NCBI GenBank assembly: GCA_017347445.1 | Contig: AP021856.1 | Span: 2,488,613 to 2,552,612, forward strand | Direction: 5' to 3' | Length of the DNA stretch: 64,000 nucleotides | Origin: Candidatus Brocadia pituitae | Lineage (GTDB): Bacteria; Planctomycetota; Brocadiia; Brocadiales; Brocadiaceae | In this document: positions 8,965-15,865 of the stretch, piece by piece | Position numbering within the stretch: position 1 is the stretch's first letter | How the letters are laid out: the number at the start of each line of letters is the position of its first letter | Position numbers and translations under genes: made by a program | Notes under the pieces: model-generated | The model's input: only the letters and a program-made list of their open reading frames with translations | Databases searched by the model: none | Told to the model about the DNA's origin: nothing

Positions 8965-9015
8965 TTCCAACGGATGTGGGATAAAGCCCCGCACCACTGA
9001 ACTCAAACGGTAGGC
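8965..9015 (+). repeat. attC-like site (toxin-antitoxin cassette)
   Basis: Left core TTCCAAC (8965-8971) is the exact complement of GTTGGAA at 8258, the start of this cassette. The interior is short (GATGTGGG against CCCCGCAC) and the right core is degenerate, GGTAGGC (9009-9015) where GTTAGGC would be expected. The site is therefore probably a decayed attC. Confidence 0.45.
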
Positions 9016-9037
9016 GTTCACTGGTGAGGCAAGCATC

Positions 9038-9538
9038 GTGAAAAATTCTGAAGTGAATATTGGCAGAGCAACAGAAGCTGATCTGGATGGTATTATGGAG
9101 CTGCAGGCGGAAAATCAGCATGCGATTGGAGGTATGTTGTCAGCCAATTTTTCACGCGCTCGAATTATCGAAATGATGAATGAAATGCCGCTGATCGTTG
9201 CGCGTCATGGCGACCACATTATTGCTTTTTTAATGAGCAGCACGCGAAATGTAAATGAAGATGTACCGATCATTCGTGCCATGCTCAATGCGTATCCTGG
9301 TACCGCTAGTGCTTATGTCTATGGCCCTACCTGTGTAAGTTCTGAAGAGCGCGGCAAGGGATTGGCTCAGGCCATGTATAGGGAATTGCGACGCTTGGAG
9401 CCAGGACGTGAAGGCATTCTCTTTATCCAGCGGAGCAATCAGGCATCGCTGCGTGCACACGAAAAGATGGGTATGTGTGAGGTGACTAGTTTTGTCTTCA
9501 ACGGAAATGAATATGCCGTATTCTCATATTTCGGATGA
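9038..9538 (+). CDS. GNAT-family N-acetyltransferase
   Basis: A 166-residue single-domain acetyltransferase that uses acetyl-CoA. The acetyl-CoA pyrophosphate loop is seen at VYGPTCVSSEERGKGLAQAM (R/Q-x-x-G-x-G/A type), followed by RELRRLEPGREGILFIQRSN and HEKMGMCEV, the usual strand-helix ending of GNAT proteins. Start is GTG at 9038 preceded by GTGAGG. Substrate is unknown. It lies between attC-like sites and is probably a cassette gene. Confidence 0.85.
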   Translation: MKNSEVNIGRATEADLDGIMELQAENQHAIGGMLSANFSRARIIEMMNEMPLIVARHGDHIIAFLMSSTRNVNEDVPIIRAMLNAYPGTASAYVYGPTCVSSEERGKGLAQAMYRELRRLEPGREGILFIQRSNQASLRAHEKMGMCEVTSFVFNGNEYAVFSYFG

Positions 9539-9649
9539 TACTTTTCTGAAAAAAGCACTTACCCGCTCGTTGAAGGCTAACGTCGCTGACGGGCCGCAGC
9601 CTTACTCGATTGCATAGGATTTTCATTTTATTTAAACGATTTTCGGTAG

Positions 9650-9675
9650 GGTGGATTAAGCGAAGCGAATCCACC
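9650..9675. repeat. Short inverted repeat GGTGGATT / AATCCACC
   Basis: An 8-bp inverted repeat around AAGCGAAGCG in the 310-base gap between the GNAT gene and the amphi-Trp gene. A partial GGCTAAC (9577-9583) in the same gap could be the left core of a degraded attC, but no convincing right arm is visible. Confidence 0.35.
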
Positions 9676-9850
9676 ATATCATACAATATTGAAGGTGGAT
9701 ACGGCGTAAAAACCAAAGTCGCGATCAACCCGACATAACTGTTACCATCATACCAAAAACAGCTTCTTGGAATACCACTCATGCAAATAATGGTTGGGAA
9801 ATGGAAGAATCTGTGTTAATCTTATTTAAAGGATAAAGAGGGAGGTTTTT

Positions 9851-10081
9851 ATGTCGGCCAAGCGTGACCGGGATATCGAGAAAAGTTACTCAAAGGAAGA
9901 GTTTATCCAGAAGCTCCGTCGATTGGCGGATGCTATAGAAAACGGTGAGCGCTTCGAAATCCAGATTGCAGGGGAGCGGGTTTACGTCCCTGTGCGAGCC
10001 ACCTTCAACATTGAACATGAGCGTACAGATGGTGAAGAGGAGATAGAGTTTCAGATCAAGTGGGTGCTGGCACATGAGTAG
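9851..10081 (+). CDS. amphi-Trp domain-containing small protein
   Basis: A 76-residue soluble protein with the amphi-Trp domain pattern: SYSKEEFIQKLRRLADAIEN at the start and EEEIEFQIKWVL at the end, the alternating strand with a Trp that names the family. Function of the family is not established. A strong ribosome site (GAGGGAGG) precedes the ATG. The gene is followed after 8 bases by an attC-like site and is a typical single-gene cassette. Confidence 0.8.
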   Translation: MSAKRDRDIEKSYSKEEFIQKLRRLADAIENGERFEIQIAGERVYVPVRATFNIEHERTDGEEEIEFQIKWVLAHE

Positions 10082-10088
10082 GTGTGTC

Positions 10089-10152
10089 GCATAACCATTC
10101 GTCACAGGCGCAACGGTCATGATGGACCACTGCCTGAACGTAAACGTTAGTC
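10089..10152 (+). repeat. attC-like site (amphi-Trp cassette)
   Basis: A 64-base imperfect palindrome with left core GCATAAC (10089-10095), inner arms CAGGC / GCCTG and right core GTTAGTC (10146-10152), which fits GTTRRRY. The left core is not fully complementary to the right core, as is usual for neighbouring cassettes from different sources. I could not find the matching GTTATGC at the start of this cassette. Confidence 0.5.
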
Positions 10153-10179
10153 CGTTAACACGACAATGGAGGAAATAGT

Positions 10180-10653
10180 ATGAGAAGTAATAGTATGAGG
10201 AATAGAGGTATAAGGTCATTGCTATTGGGAGTCAGCGTGCTCCTTGCCACGATAACGATAGTTGGGGCAGGTGAGCTTCCGCCACCGGGCAGTAAACCGT
10301 TCTCGGCGATTCTCAAATCAATAGAGGGACAGGAATTGGGAGTCATCACGAGCGCCGAGTTCGACGACGGATGGTGGGAGGTCAAGGTTTATAAAGGCCG
10401 CGATTGCTTCGATCTTTACATCGACCCCAAGTCCGGTGAGGAGAAACGTCGCGAGCCAGTTCTTGTCGGTAATGAATTGCCACCGGCGAACGTCAAGACA
10501 CTCTCGTCTATCATCCAATCGCTCGAAGGGCGTAAACCAGGCGTCATCATGGGTGTCGAATTTGATGATGGGTTCTGGGAAGTCAAACTGCACAAAGACG
10601 GCAGGGAAATTAAACTGGATATCGATCCCAGGACTGGAGAAACAAGACGGTGA
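10180..10653 (+). CDS. Secreted tandem PepSY-like protein (copy 1)
   Basis: A 157-residue exported protein: basic N-terminus, hydrophobic signal segment (LLLGVSVLLATITIVGAG), then two copies of a PepSY_2-like unit. Each unit reads approximately LPP-x-x-KxxSxIxxSxEGxxxGVI followed by EFDDGxWEVK, then xxLxIDPxxGExxR. PepSY domains bind or inhibit in the periplasm; a precise role is unknown. A ribosome site GGAGG precedes the ATG. It has a paralogue at 14657-15118 with the same architecture, part of a duplicated module. Confidence 0.8.
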   Translation: MRSNSMRNRGIRSLLLGVSVLLATITIVGAGELPPPGSKPFSAILKSIEGQELGVITSAEFDDGWWEVKVYKGRDCFDLYIDPKSGEEKRREPVLVGNELPPANVKTLSSIIQSLEGRKPGVIMGVEFDDGFWEVKLHKDGREIKLDIDPRTGETRR

Positions 10654-10720
10654 GTAGAGAAGGAGCACAGCTGCCTAATCTGGTAAATAAGGTATATTAA
10701 TGTTAAAGAATTTCAAACAA

Positions 10721-10787
10721 AGATTCTTCGGTCGCTTCACTCCCTCAGAATGACACTTTTTGTCATTCTGAGCAAAGCGAAGAATCT
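10721..10787. repeat. REP-like palindrome, AGATTCTTCG family
   Basis: A long imperfect hairpin: outer arms AGATTCTTCG / CGAAGAATCT and inner arms TCAGAATGACA / TGTCATTCTGA around CTTTT. A diverged relative with the same outer arms lies at 61815-61914. Immediately after it (10820-10905) are further GC-rich hairpins (CCCCTC-GAGGGG and GGGGTGTG-CACACCCC). Together these fill the gap between the PepSY and SMR genes and have probably split the attC of the PepSY cassette, of which only a GCCTAAT remnant near 10672 is left. Confidence 0.6.
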
Positions 10788-10948
10788 AATTTAATATTAA
10801 GGAATTTCAAACCGGTAATTTCCCCTCTAGAAAGAGGGGATTAAGGGGTGTGTAAATCGGTCATAACACACCCCCGGCCACTCTTGATAGAGGGGTGTTT
10901 TATAGTTGCTGCCGAAGGCAGCCTAATTTAATGGTAGGCATTCAGGAA

Positions 10949-11278
10949 ATGTACTGGCTCTATTTAGCTATCGCTATCATGTCGGAAGTCGTTGCTACTT
11001 CTGCACTCAAGGCCGCCGGCGGGTTCACCCGGTGGGGTCCTTCATTGCTGGTTGTCACGGGCTATGCCTCGGCGTTCTATTTTCTCTCGCTTACCCTGCG
11101 CTCTATTCCGCTCGGCATCGCCTATGCTATCTGGTCTGGTGTTGGGGTGGCGCTGGTTTCAATTGCTGGTTGGGTTATCTATCATCAGTCGCTTGATGCC
11201 GCGGCGCTTATCGGCATCGCGATCATCATTGCAGGGGTGATGGTTCTGGACCTATTTTCAAAGTCGGTGTCCCACTGA
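10949..11278 (+). CDS. Small multidrug resistance (SMR/EmrE-QacE family) transporter
   Basis: A 109-residue four-helix membrane protein, the standard SMR length. The essential membrane glutamate is present in the first helix (AIAIMSEVVATSALK), and the family signature PLGIAYAIWSGVGV lies in the third helix. Members exchange protons for quaternary ammonium compounds, guanidinium or polyamines; substrate here is unknown. I prefer the ATG at 10949 by family length, with 10931 as alternative. SMR genes (qac) are classic integron cassette cargo. The first PepSY/DUF488/DUF2945 module contains this gene while the second does not. Confidence 0.88.
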   Translation: MYWLYLAIAIMSEVVATSALKAAGGFTRWGPSLLVVTGYASAFYFLSLTLRSIPLGIAYAIWSGVGVALVSIAGWVIYHQSLDAAALIGIAIIIAGVMVLDLFSKSVSH

Positions 11279-11370
11279 GCACCAAGCCTGATATCGCTTT
11301 AGGCAGGGACATGCAAAAAATGCCGTCCCACTAACTTAACCGTTCCGCCAACGCGCAACGGTTTCTTGTG

Positions 11371-11913
11371 ATGAGTAAAGAAGAGTTGACAGTTTGGACG
11401 GTCGGGCACTCAACCAGAACTCTTGGCGAATTCCTCGAACTACTTGCTGCCAATGAGATCGAGGCGGTTGCTGACGTGAGGCGCTATGCGGCTTCCCGCA
11501 AACATCCACACTTCAATAAGGACGCGTTGCGTAACGCTCTCTCGGGAATTGGAGCGGAATATATGCATCTGCCGGAACTCGGCGGACGAAGGCGCCCGCG
11601 TCCCGATTCACAAAACACAGTCTGGCGCAACGAGTCGTTCCGCGGCTATGCGGACTACATGGAGACGGAAGAATTTCGCGCTGGAATCGACCGACTGCTG
11701 GAACTGGCTCGTCGGCAGCGGACAGCCGTGATGTGTGCGGAGGCGGTATGGTGGAGGTGTCACCGGTCGCTAATTGCGGATTACCTGAAGGAGGGAGGCG
11801 TTTGTGTGCAACATATAATCAGCAGGAAAAAGAACGAGATTCACCCGTATACATCAGCGGCTCGGTTAAAGAATGGCAGACTGTCCTATCGTCAGGAAAA
11901 TGAATCGACGTAA
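11371..11913 (+). CDS. DUF488 family protein
   Basis: A 180-residue soluble protein of the DUF488 family, recognised from VWTVGHSTRTLGEFLELL at the N-terminus, AVADVRRYAASRKHPHF and the conserved C-terminal CAEAVWWRCHRSLIADYL. The family is widespread but without an established activity; the conserved Cys/His/Arg residues suggest an enzyme. The ATG at 11371 directly follows a GTG. Only the last 95 or so bases of a second copy survive at 15333-15427. Confidence 0.88.
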   Translation: MSKEELTVWTVGHSTRTLGEFLELLAANEIEAVADVRRYAASRKHPHFNKDALRNALSGIGAEYMHLPELGGRRRPRPDSQNTVWRNESFRGYADYMETEEFRAGIDRLLELARRQRTAVMCAEAVWWRCHRSLIADYLKEGGVCVQHIISRKKNEIHPYTSAARLKNGRLSYRQENEST

Positions 11914-11980
11914 CACCATGCACTGGAATAATGCCCTAACGCAGCAAAGCCGCAACCCAATTCCCCGTGGTGAAAGCGGG

Positions 11981-12071
11981 AGATTGCTTCGGGAAAGACC
12001 CCTCGCAATGACACAGGCTATGCTTTGATAACATATTATGCGTTGTCATTGCAAGCGAAGCGAAGCAATCT
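11981..12071. repeat. REP-like palindrome, AGATTGCTTCG family
   Basis: Outer arms AGATTGCTTCG (11981-11991) and CGAAGCAATCT (12061-12071), inner arms GCAATGACA (12005-12013) and TGTCATTGC (12044-12052). The left half, including the ACCCCTCGCAATG stretch, is repeated inside the 5' coding part of the PLD-like gene at 63323-63378. It sits in the 290-base gap between DUF488 and DUF2945, which also holds a CCCTAACGCAGC stretch that could be a degraded attC left core. Confidence 0.6.
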
Positions 12072-12204
12072 TTCTCTCATAAACAATCTGTACCTCATGA
12101 CAAGGGGTAGATATGATTGCAAAAACTCACAAAAAGATTTTTAAACAGTAATACTGTAATAACCTGGATCGACAGAGATAATCGAAAATAGGAGATGAAC
12201 CACC

Positions 12205-12420
12205 ATGCCACAAAAATTCAAAGCCGGCGATCACGTTACCTGGAACTCGGAGGCCGGGTACGTCAGCGGAACGATCATCAAGGTGCATACGAAAGATTTC
12301 GACTACAAGGGGTACACGCACCACGCCAGCAAAGATGATCCGCAGTATGAGATCAAAAGCGACAAGACCGACCATATCGCAGCACATAAGGGCTCGGCAT
12401 TAAGAAAAACAAACAGCTGA
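12205..12420 (+). CDS. DUF2945 (hypervirulence-associated TUDOR-like) protein, copy 1
   Basis: A 71-residue protein of the DUF2945/HVA1 family, with the features KFKAGDHVTWNSEAG, VSGTIIKVHT and a C-terminal HIAAHKGSALRK. The family has a small SH3/Tudor-like barrel and no proven function. Start ATG follows GGAGATGAACCACC. A near-identical copy lies at 15465-15713, and the about 150 bases behind both copies are also nearly identical. Confidence 0.85.
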   Translation: MPQKFKAGDHVTWNSEAGYVSGTIIKVHTKDFDYKGYTHHASKDDPQYEIKSDKTDHIAAHKGSALRKTNS

Positions 12421-12600
12421 AAGCAAATCCAAACGCTGCACCTGACTGCGAACAACTCCTGATTTCACGCGGTATGATGACGTTGCAGGCGACCCTGGTA
12501 GATATGTTTGGTAGTTAGGTGTCGCACACAATAGCTGATATTCAATTGGGCTGCCTTTGGCTGCGACTTTCAGATGCATGGCGATGTTAGCAAAAAAACA
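12421..12600. repeat. Conserved tail behind DUF2945, copy 1
   Basis: Non-coding sequence that matches 15714-15865 at about 90 percent by eye. It contains GTTAGGT (12514-12520), which fits the integron right core GTTRRRY, and ends in a GCTGCC-TTT-GGC hairpin. It may be the attC region of the DUF2945 cassette, although a clear left core is not visible. Confidence 0.5.
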
Positions 12601-12662
12601 CAACCCCCCGGCCGCCCTACATGGGGCGGGGATGCATCATGGCATTATGTACACACCTCTTC

Positions 12663-12768
12663 ATCCTAACCCGAACGAGTGGGTTGAAAATGACTATTCG
12701 CTTATTATTGTATAGTACGTTTGCTGATTACTTAATACAAAACTTTTTCGACTCATTCGGGTTAGGAT
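12663..12768. repeat. 106-base element with 18-bp inverted ends
   Basis: Ends are ATCCTAACCCGAACGAGT (12663-12680) and ACTCATTCGGGTTAGGAT (12751-12768), inverted repeats with one mismatch. The ends contain CCTAAC and GTTAGG, so it could be an unusual attC; it could equally be a small non-autonomous transposable element. There is no reading frame inside. Confidence 0.5.
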
Positions 12769-13251
12769 AATTGAATACCGTGTGGTAAAAGGCTGGGGAA
12801 AACATCTTCCTCTCATTTCTGCGACATCATCGTTGTTTCTCTCATGTTAAGGCTATGTTGAGGAACGAAACCTAACCTTAACATTTCACAAAAGTATTTT
12901 GACATTATTAGCATATATTGTAGCGCCGATCGCCCGACTGAGCTCACGACGAAGTCCCTTGTGATCGGCATTTTAACGGGCGATATACCTCCCACATTCC
13001 AACTTGTTCGGGTTAAACGCTTAAATAAAGATATTGGCATCATTCCCCTACCCAACCAACTACTACTGGGGATGGTGACCGGCTTGTGCATGATACTTCG
13101 CATTGTTATCAACTTTGTAGCTCATAACTCTACCATTTATTTCTATCAGCTCATGCATAACATTGAGCACCCTTGTTTCCCTTAAATACTCTTTCCTATC
13201 CCTATTATATTTATTTTGCCTTTTATTAGTGAACTATCGTATACTTATGTA
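12769..13251. other. Gene-poor stretch, unexplained
   Basis: No convincing gene. It holds an inverted repeat ATGTTAAGG/CCTTAACAT (about 12843-12890) and a GCCGATCGCCCG / GATCGGC-ACGGGCGA pair (about 12925-12985). On the minus strand a short frame reading HELIEINGRVMSYKVDNNAK (about 13080-13165) looks protein-like but stops quickly, so a decayed gene is possible. I recognise no family. Confidence 0.3.
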
Positions 13252-13281
13252 TTGACATTGTAACATCTCACCGTGTATACT
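13252..13281 (+). promoter_or_regulatory. Sigma-70-type promoter before carbonic anhydrase
   Basis: TTGACA (13252-13257) and TATACT (13276-13281) with an 18-base spacer. The next gene on this strand is the carbonic anhydrase, about 140 bases further on, so the cassette gene may carry its own promoter. Confidence 0.55.
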
Positions 13282-13430
13282 GTATTATGTAAATATTCGT
13301 TTACATAGAGATATATCCGATGGATATGAACGTGCGTAAAGGCAGGAGTATGAAAGGCTGTGGTTTGTACATAAGGTATTACTTCGTTCTTTAGATTTAA
13401 TTATGTTCGTACATTAAGGAGGAGTAAACT

Positions 13431-14198
13431 ATGGAATATTTTAATAAGGTGTTTAAACCAGTCGCTTTTGTATTTTTCTTCTTCTTTATAACAGCAAGTG
13501 CATTTGCCGGTGTTGGCGAACATCTTCCTCCAGCCCATTGGGGTTACGAAGGAAAAATTGGTCCTGATCATTGGGGCGCAATTTGCAAGTGCAAAATCGG
13601 GGAAAATCAATCACCCATCGATATTTCCACAACTGAAAAGGTCAAACTCAGCGATATAATCTTTCATTACCGCCCAACTCCTTTACGAATAATAAATAAT
13701 GGTCATACCCTTCAGGTCAACTATGAAAAAGGGAGTTCAATATCAATTGAACACAAGAAATATGAACTCTTGCAACTTCACTTCCATACACCGAGTGAAC
13801 ATGTAATACACGGAAAACATTACGATATGGAGGCGCATTTAGTTCATAGAGGTGAGCATGGAGAATTAGCTGTTATCGCTGTACTCATTAAGAAGGGGCA
13901 CGAAAATACCTTCATAAATACCTTATGGCGCAATTTCCCAAAAGACATAGATAAGGAACACATTGTATCAAAGGTAAAGATATGCGCGAGTCAACTCCTC
14001 CCGGATAACACCGGGGCATATTATACCTATGCTGGCTCACTTACCACCCCGCCTTGTAGTGAAAATGTGGATTGGATTATTTTAAAGACACCCATTGAGG
14101 TAACGAAGGCAGAGGTAGATAAATTTGTTTCGATCTTCAAAATGGATGCAAGACCAATCCAGCCTCTCCATGGCAGGATTGTAAAGGAGCGCGAATGA
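13431..14198 (+). CDS. Periplasmic alpha-carbonic anhydrase
   Basis: A 255-residue secreted zinc enzyme interconverting CO2 and bicarbonate. A signal peptide (VFFFFFITASAFA) is followed by HWGYEG, the zinc histidines in LLQLHFHTPSEH and EAHLVH, and the TTPPCSENV segment near the C-terminus, all characteristic of alpha-class enzymes; the conserved cysteine pair is also present. Start ATG follows AAGGAGGAGT. It is surrounded by attC-like and palindromic elements and differs from its neighbours in function, so it was probably acquired with the cassette block. Confidence 0.95.
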   Translation: MEYFNKVFKPVAFVFFFFFITASAFAGVGEHLPPAHWGYEGKIGPDHWGAICKCKIGENQSPIDISTTEKVKLSDIIFHYRPTPLRIINNGHTLQVNYEKGSSISIEHKKYELLQLHFHTPSEHVIHGKHYDMEAHLVHRGEHGELAVIAVLIKKGHENTFINTLWRNFPKDIDKEHIVSKVKICASQLLPDNTGAYYTYAGSLTTPPCSENVDWIILKTPIEVTKAEVDKFVSIFKMDARPIQPLHGRIVKERE

Positions 14199-14461
14199 TT
14201 GCACCTATTCAGCGTATGTCCGCTCGCAATCGCTATGAACGAATAAAGTCAGACAAATTCGTCATGACGGGTTAACCGTCTTGTGCATTGAACTCCATTA
14301 ACAATTTGCATTTGACATTACGCTTGTGGTATGTTATTTGTAGCCTTCGTTTTTATCATCATCCACAAAAAGGAGTTTAACACTGGTAGACAACAAATAA
14401 TAATTCCAGATGTCTCCGTCAAGGACGTCGGCATGTCCGGAGTCCAGTCGATTGTCGGTAA
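14199..14461. other. Intergenic stretch after carbonic anhydrase
   Basis: No supported gene. A TTGACA (14312-14317) is followed by only a weak -10 candidate. A 64-codon frame from 14331 has no ribosome site and no recognisable family. Confidence 0.3.
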
Positions 14462-14490
14462 TCCTGGTTATACAGCCTGTATAACCAGGA
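14462..14490. repeat. Perfect 14-bp inverted repeat with TATACAG core
   Basis: Arms TCCTGGTTATACAG and CTGTATAACCAGGA around a single C. Its core TATACAGNCTGTATA is also found in the two family A attC-like elements (7074-7088 and 14603-14617). Confidence 0.6.
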
Positions 14491-14544
14491 ATGAGCACCT
14501 TAGCGAAAAGATGGATAATACTTAATGTGAAGCAAGCTACACTA

Positions 14545-14630
14545 CGTGACAATAAGATCGGCAACTTCTTAAATATATCAGAACAGCTTGTCTTTACCGT
14601 TTTATACAGGCTGTATAATCATTGTTAGGC
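14545..14630. repeat. attC-like element, family A copy 2 (ends GTTAGGC)
   Basis: Same 86-base layout as 7016-7101: starts CGTGACAA, palindrome TATACAGGCTGTATA (14603-14617), right core GTTAGGC (14624-14630). The right core is exactly complementary to GCCTAAC at 15140, the left core of the following attC, marking the start of the PepSY copy 2 cassette. Confidence 0.55.
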
Positions 14631-14656
14631 AATCATTTCCTGAAAGGAGAAGTCCT

Positions 14657-15118
14657 ATGAAAAGCAAGAATGGCATATTATTTTTTTATCTCTTGATGTT
14701 TGCCCTGTTGCTCTCCCCGCTGGCTGCAGCTCTGGCCGATGAAGTGCCACCACTTGGCAGCAAGCCACTTTCGTTAATCCTCAAAATGGTGGAAGAACAA
14801 AAACTGGGGAGCATCACCGATGCCGAGTTTGATGACGGCCTGTGGGAGCTAAAGGTTTGCGCTGCCGCTGTTTGCCAGAAGCTCTACATTGATCCAAAGT
14901 CTGGCGCAGAGGTACGTCGGTTGAAGACGGATTCTGATGAAATACCACCGGCGAATGCCTTAGCCCTCTCAACAATTATTCTGTCCGTCGAAGCTCGAAA
15001 CCAGGGGATCATAACGGAAGTTGATTTCGATGATGGATTCTGGAAAGTCGATCTTCATAAGGATGGTCAAAAGATCAGACTGGTTATCGACCCAAAAACC
15101 GGAGAGACAGGGCGTTGA
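14657..15118 (+). CDS. Secreted tandem PepSY-like protein (copy 2)
   Basis: A 153-residue paralogue of the protein at 10180-10653: signal peptide (FYLLMFALLLSPLAAALA), then two PepSY_2-like units with the same hallmark FDDGLWELKV and FDDGFWKVDL segments and IDPKTGE endings. Start is the ATG at 14657 behind AAAGGAGAAG; an upstream in-frame codon at 14588 would put coding sequence across an attC. It is the sole gene of a well-delimited cassette (14625-15209). Confidence 0.82.
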   Translation: MKSKNGILFFYLLMFALLLSPLAAALADEVPPLGSKPLSLILKMVEEQKLGSITDAEFDDGLWELKVCAAAVCQKLYIDPKSGAEVRRLKTDSDEIPPANALALSTIILSVEARNQGIITEVDFDDGFWKVDLHKDGQKIRLVIDPKTGETGR

Positions 15119-15139
15119 TTTTGAGCACAGAGATTTCTT

Positions 15140-15215
15140 GCCTAACATCAGCGTCATACTCGGGCACGCAACTGTGATACGCTCCGTTGGACAACGGTTA
15201 TGCTGCATGTTAGAC
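15140..15215 (+). repeat. attC recombination site (PepSY copy 2 cassette)
   Basis: A 76-base imperfect palindrome. Left arm GCCTAACATCAGCGTCATA, right arm TATGCTGCATGTTAGAC. The arms pair over about 13 bases with one unpaired G on one side, the extrahelical-base pattern of attC sites. The left core GCCTAAC is the exact complement of GTTAGGC at 14624. The right core GTTAGAC fits GTTRRRY. Confidence 0.7.
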
Positions 15216-15332
15216 TGAATAACAAGACAAGCAGCATGCGATAGTCATGATGATTTCAGAAATACTGCTGAAAATTAGGAAACAGGTTGGCCCGCATGTG
15301 GTTGACACCTGGAATACCTACATCAGGCTATC

Positions 15333-15427
15333 ATCAGCGGAAAAAAACTGAGATTCACCCATAGACGTCCGCGGCACAGTTAAAAAATGACAAACTACCC
15401 TATCGCCAGACAAATGAACCGACGTAA
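15333..15427 (+). pseudogene. 3' remnant of a second DUF488 gene
   Basis: Bases from ATCAGCGG to the TAA align, with about 80 percent identity by eye, to the last part of the DUF488 gene (about 11819-11913) and on into its downstream CACCGTACGCTGGAAT. No upstream part of the gene is present and the frame is broken. Its position between PepSY copy 2 and DUF2945 copy 2 mirrors the intact gene. Confidence 0.75.
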
Positions 15428-15464
15428 CACCGTACGCTGGAATCACAACATAACAATCTGAGTC

Positions 15465-15713
15465 GTGAGAGATAATCAAAAGCGGGAGGCGACCATTATA
15501 CCACGAAAATTTAAAGTCGGTGACCACGTCACCTGGAACTCTGAAGCCGGGTATGTCAGCGGCACGATCATCAAGGTACATACGGAGGATTTCGACTACA
15601 AAGGGTACACGCACCACGCCAGCAAAGATGATCCGCAATATGAGATCAAAAGCGATAAGACTGACCATATCGCAGCTCATAAGGGGTCGGCATTGAGAAA
15701 AACAAACCGCTGA
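15465..15713 (+). CDS. DUF2945 protein, copy 2, with altered start codon
   Basis: Almost identical in protein to copy 1 at 12205-12420 (VTWNSEAGYVSGTIIKVHT and so on). The ATG used by copy 1 is ATA here (15498-15500), preceded by ATT. Either translation begins at the GTG at 15465, giving an 11-residue extension with no good ribosome site, or at the rare ATT codon behind GGGAGG, or the copy is no longer made. The body of the gene has no stop or frameshift, so loss of the start would be recent. Confidence 0.6.
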   Translation: MRDNQKREATIIPRKFKVGDHVTWNSEAGYVSGTIIKVHTEDFDYKGYTHHASKDDPQYEIKSDKTDHIAAHKGSALRKTNR

Positions 15714-15840
15714 AAGCCAATTCAAACGCTGTACCTGACTGCGAACAACTCCTGATTTCGCGCAGTATGATGACGTTGCAGGCGGCCCTGGTAGATATGT
15801 TTGGCCGTTAGGTGTCGCACACAATAGCTGGTATTCAATT
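15714..15840. repeat. Conserved tail behind DUF2945, copy 2
   Basis: Counterpart of 12421-12600, including GTTAGGT (15807-15813). The match between the copies outside the gene is about as strong as inside it. Confidence 0.5.
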
Positions 15841-15865
15841 GGGCTGCCTTTGGCAGCAACTTTTT
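15841..15865 (+). terminator. Intrinsic terminator behind DUF2945 copy 2
   Basis: Stem GCTGCC-TTT-GGCAGC followed by AACTTTTT. The same hairpin behind copy 1 has a base change (GGCTGC) and lacks the T-run. Confidence 0.5.

Noticed and set aside
10180-10668. CRISPR-like reading of the repeated PepSY units
   Set aside because: The repeats are protein-level tandem domains, not short identical DNA repeats with spacers. No CRISPR array was found anywhere in the window.
12663-12768. Calling the 106-base inverted-repeat element a definite attC
   Set aside because: The ends contain CTAAC/GTTAG but the right core ends in A, no matching cassette partner core was found, and a small transposable element is equally possible.
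12813-13112. 99-codon minus-strand frame
   Set aside because: No ribosome site, no recognisable family; overlapping plus-strand frame equally weak.
14331-14525. 64-codon frame after carbonic anhydrase
   Set aside because: Spans the TATACAG palindrome, has no ribosome site and codes for low-confidence sequence.
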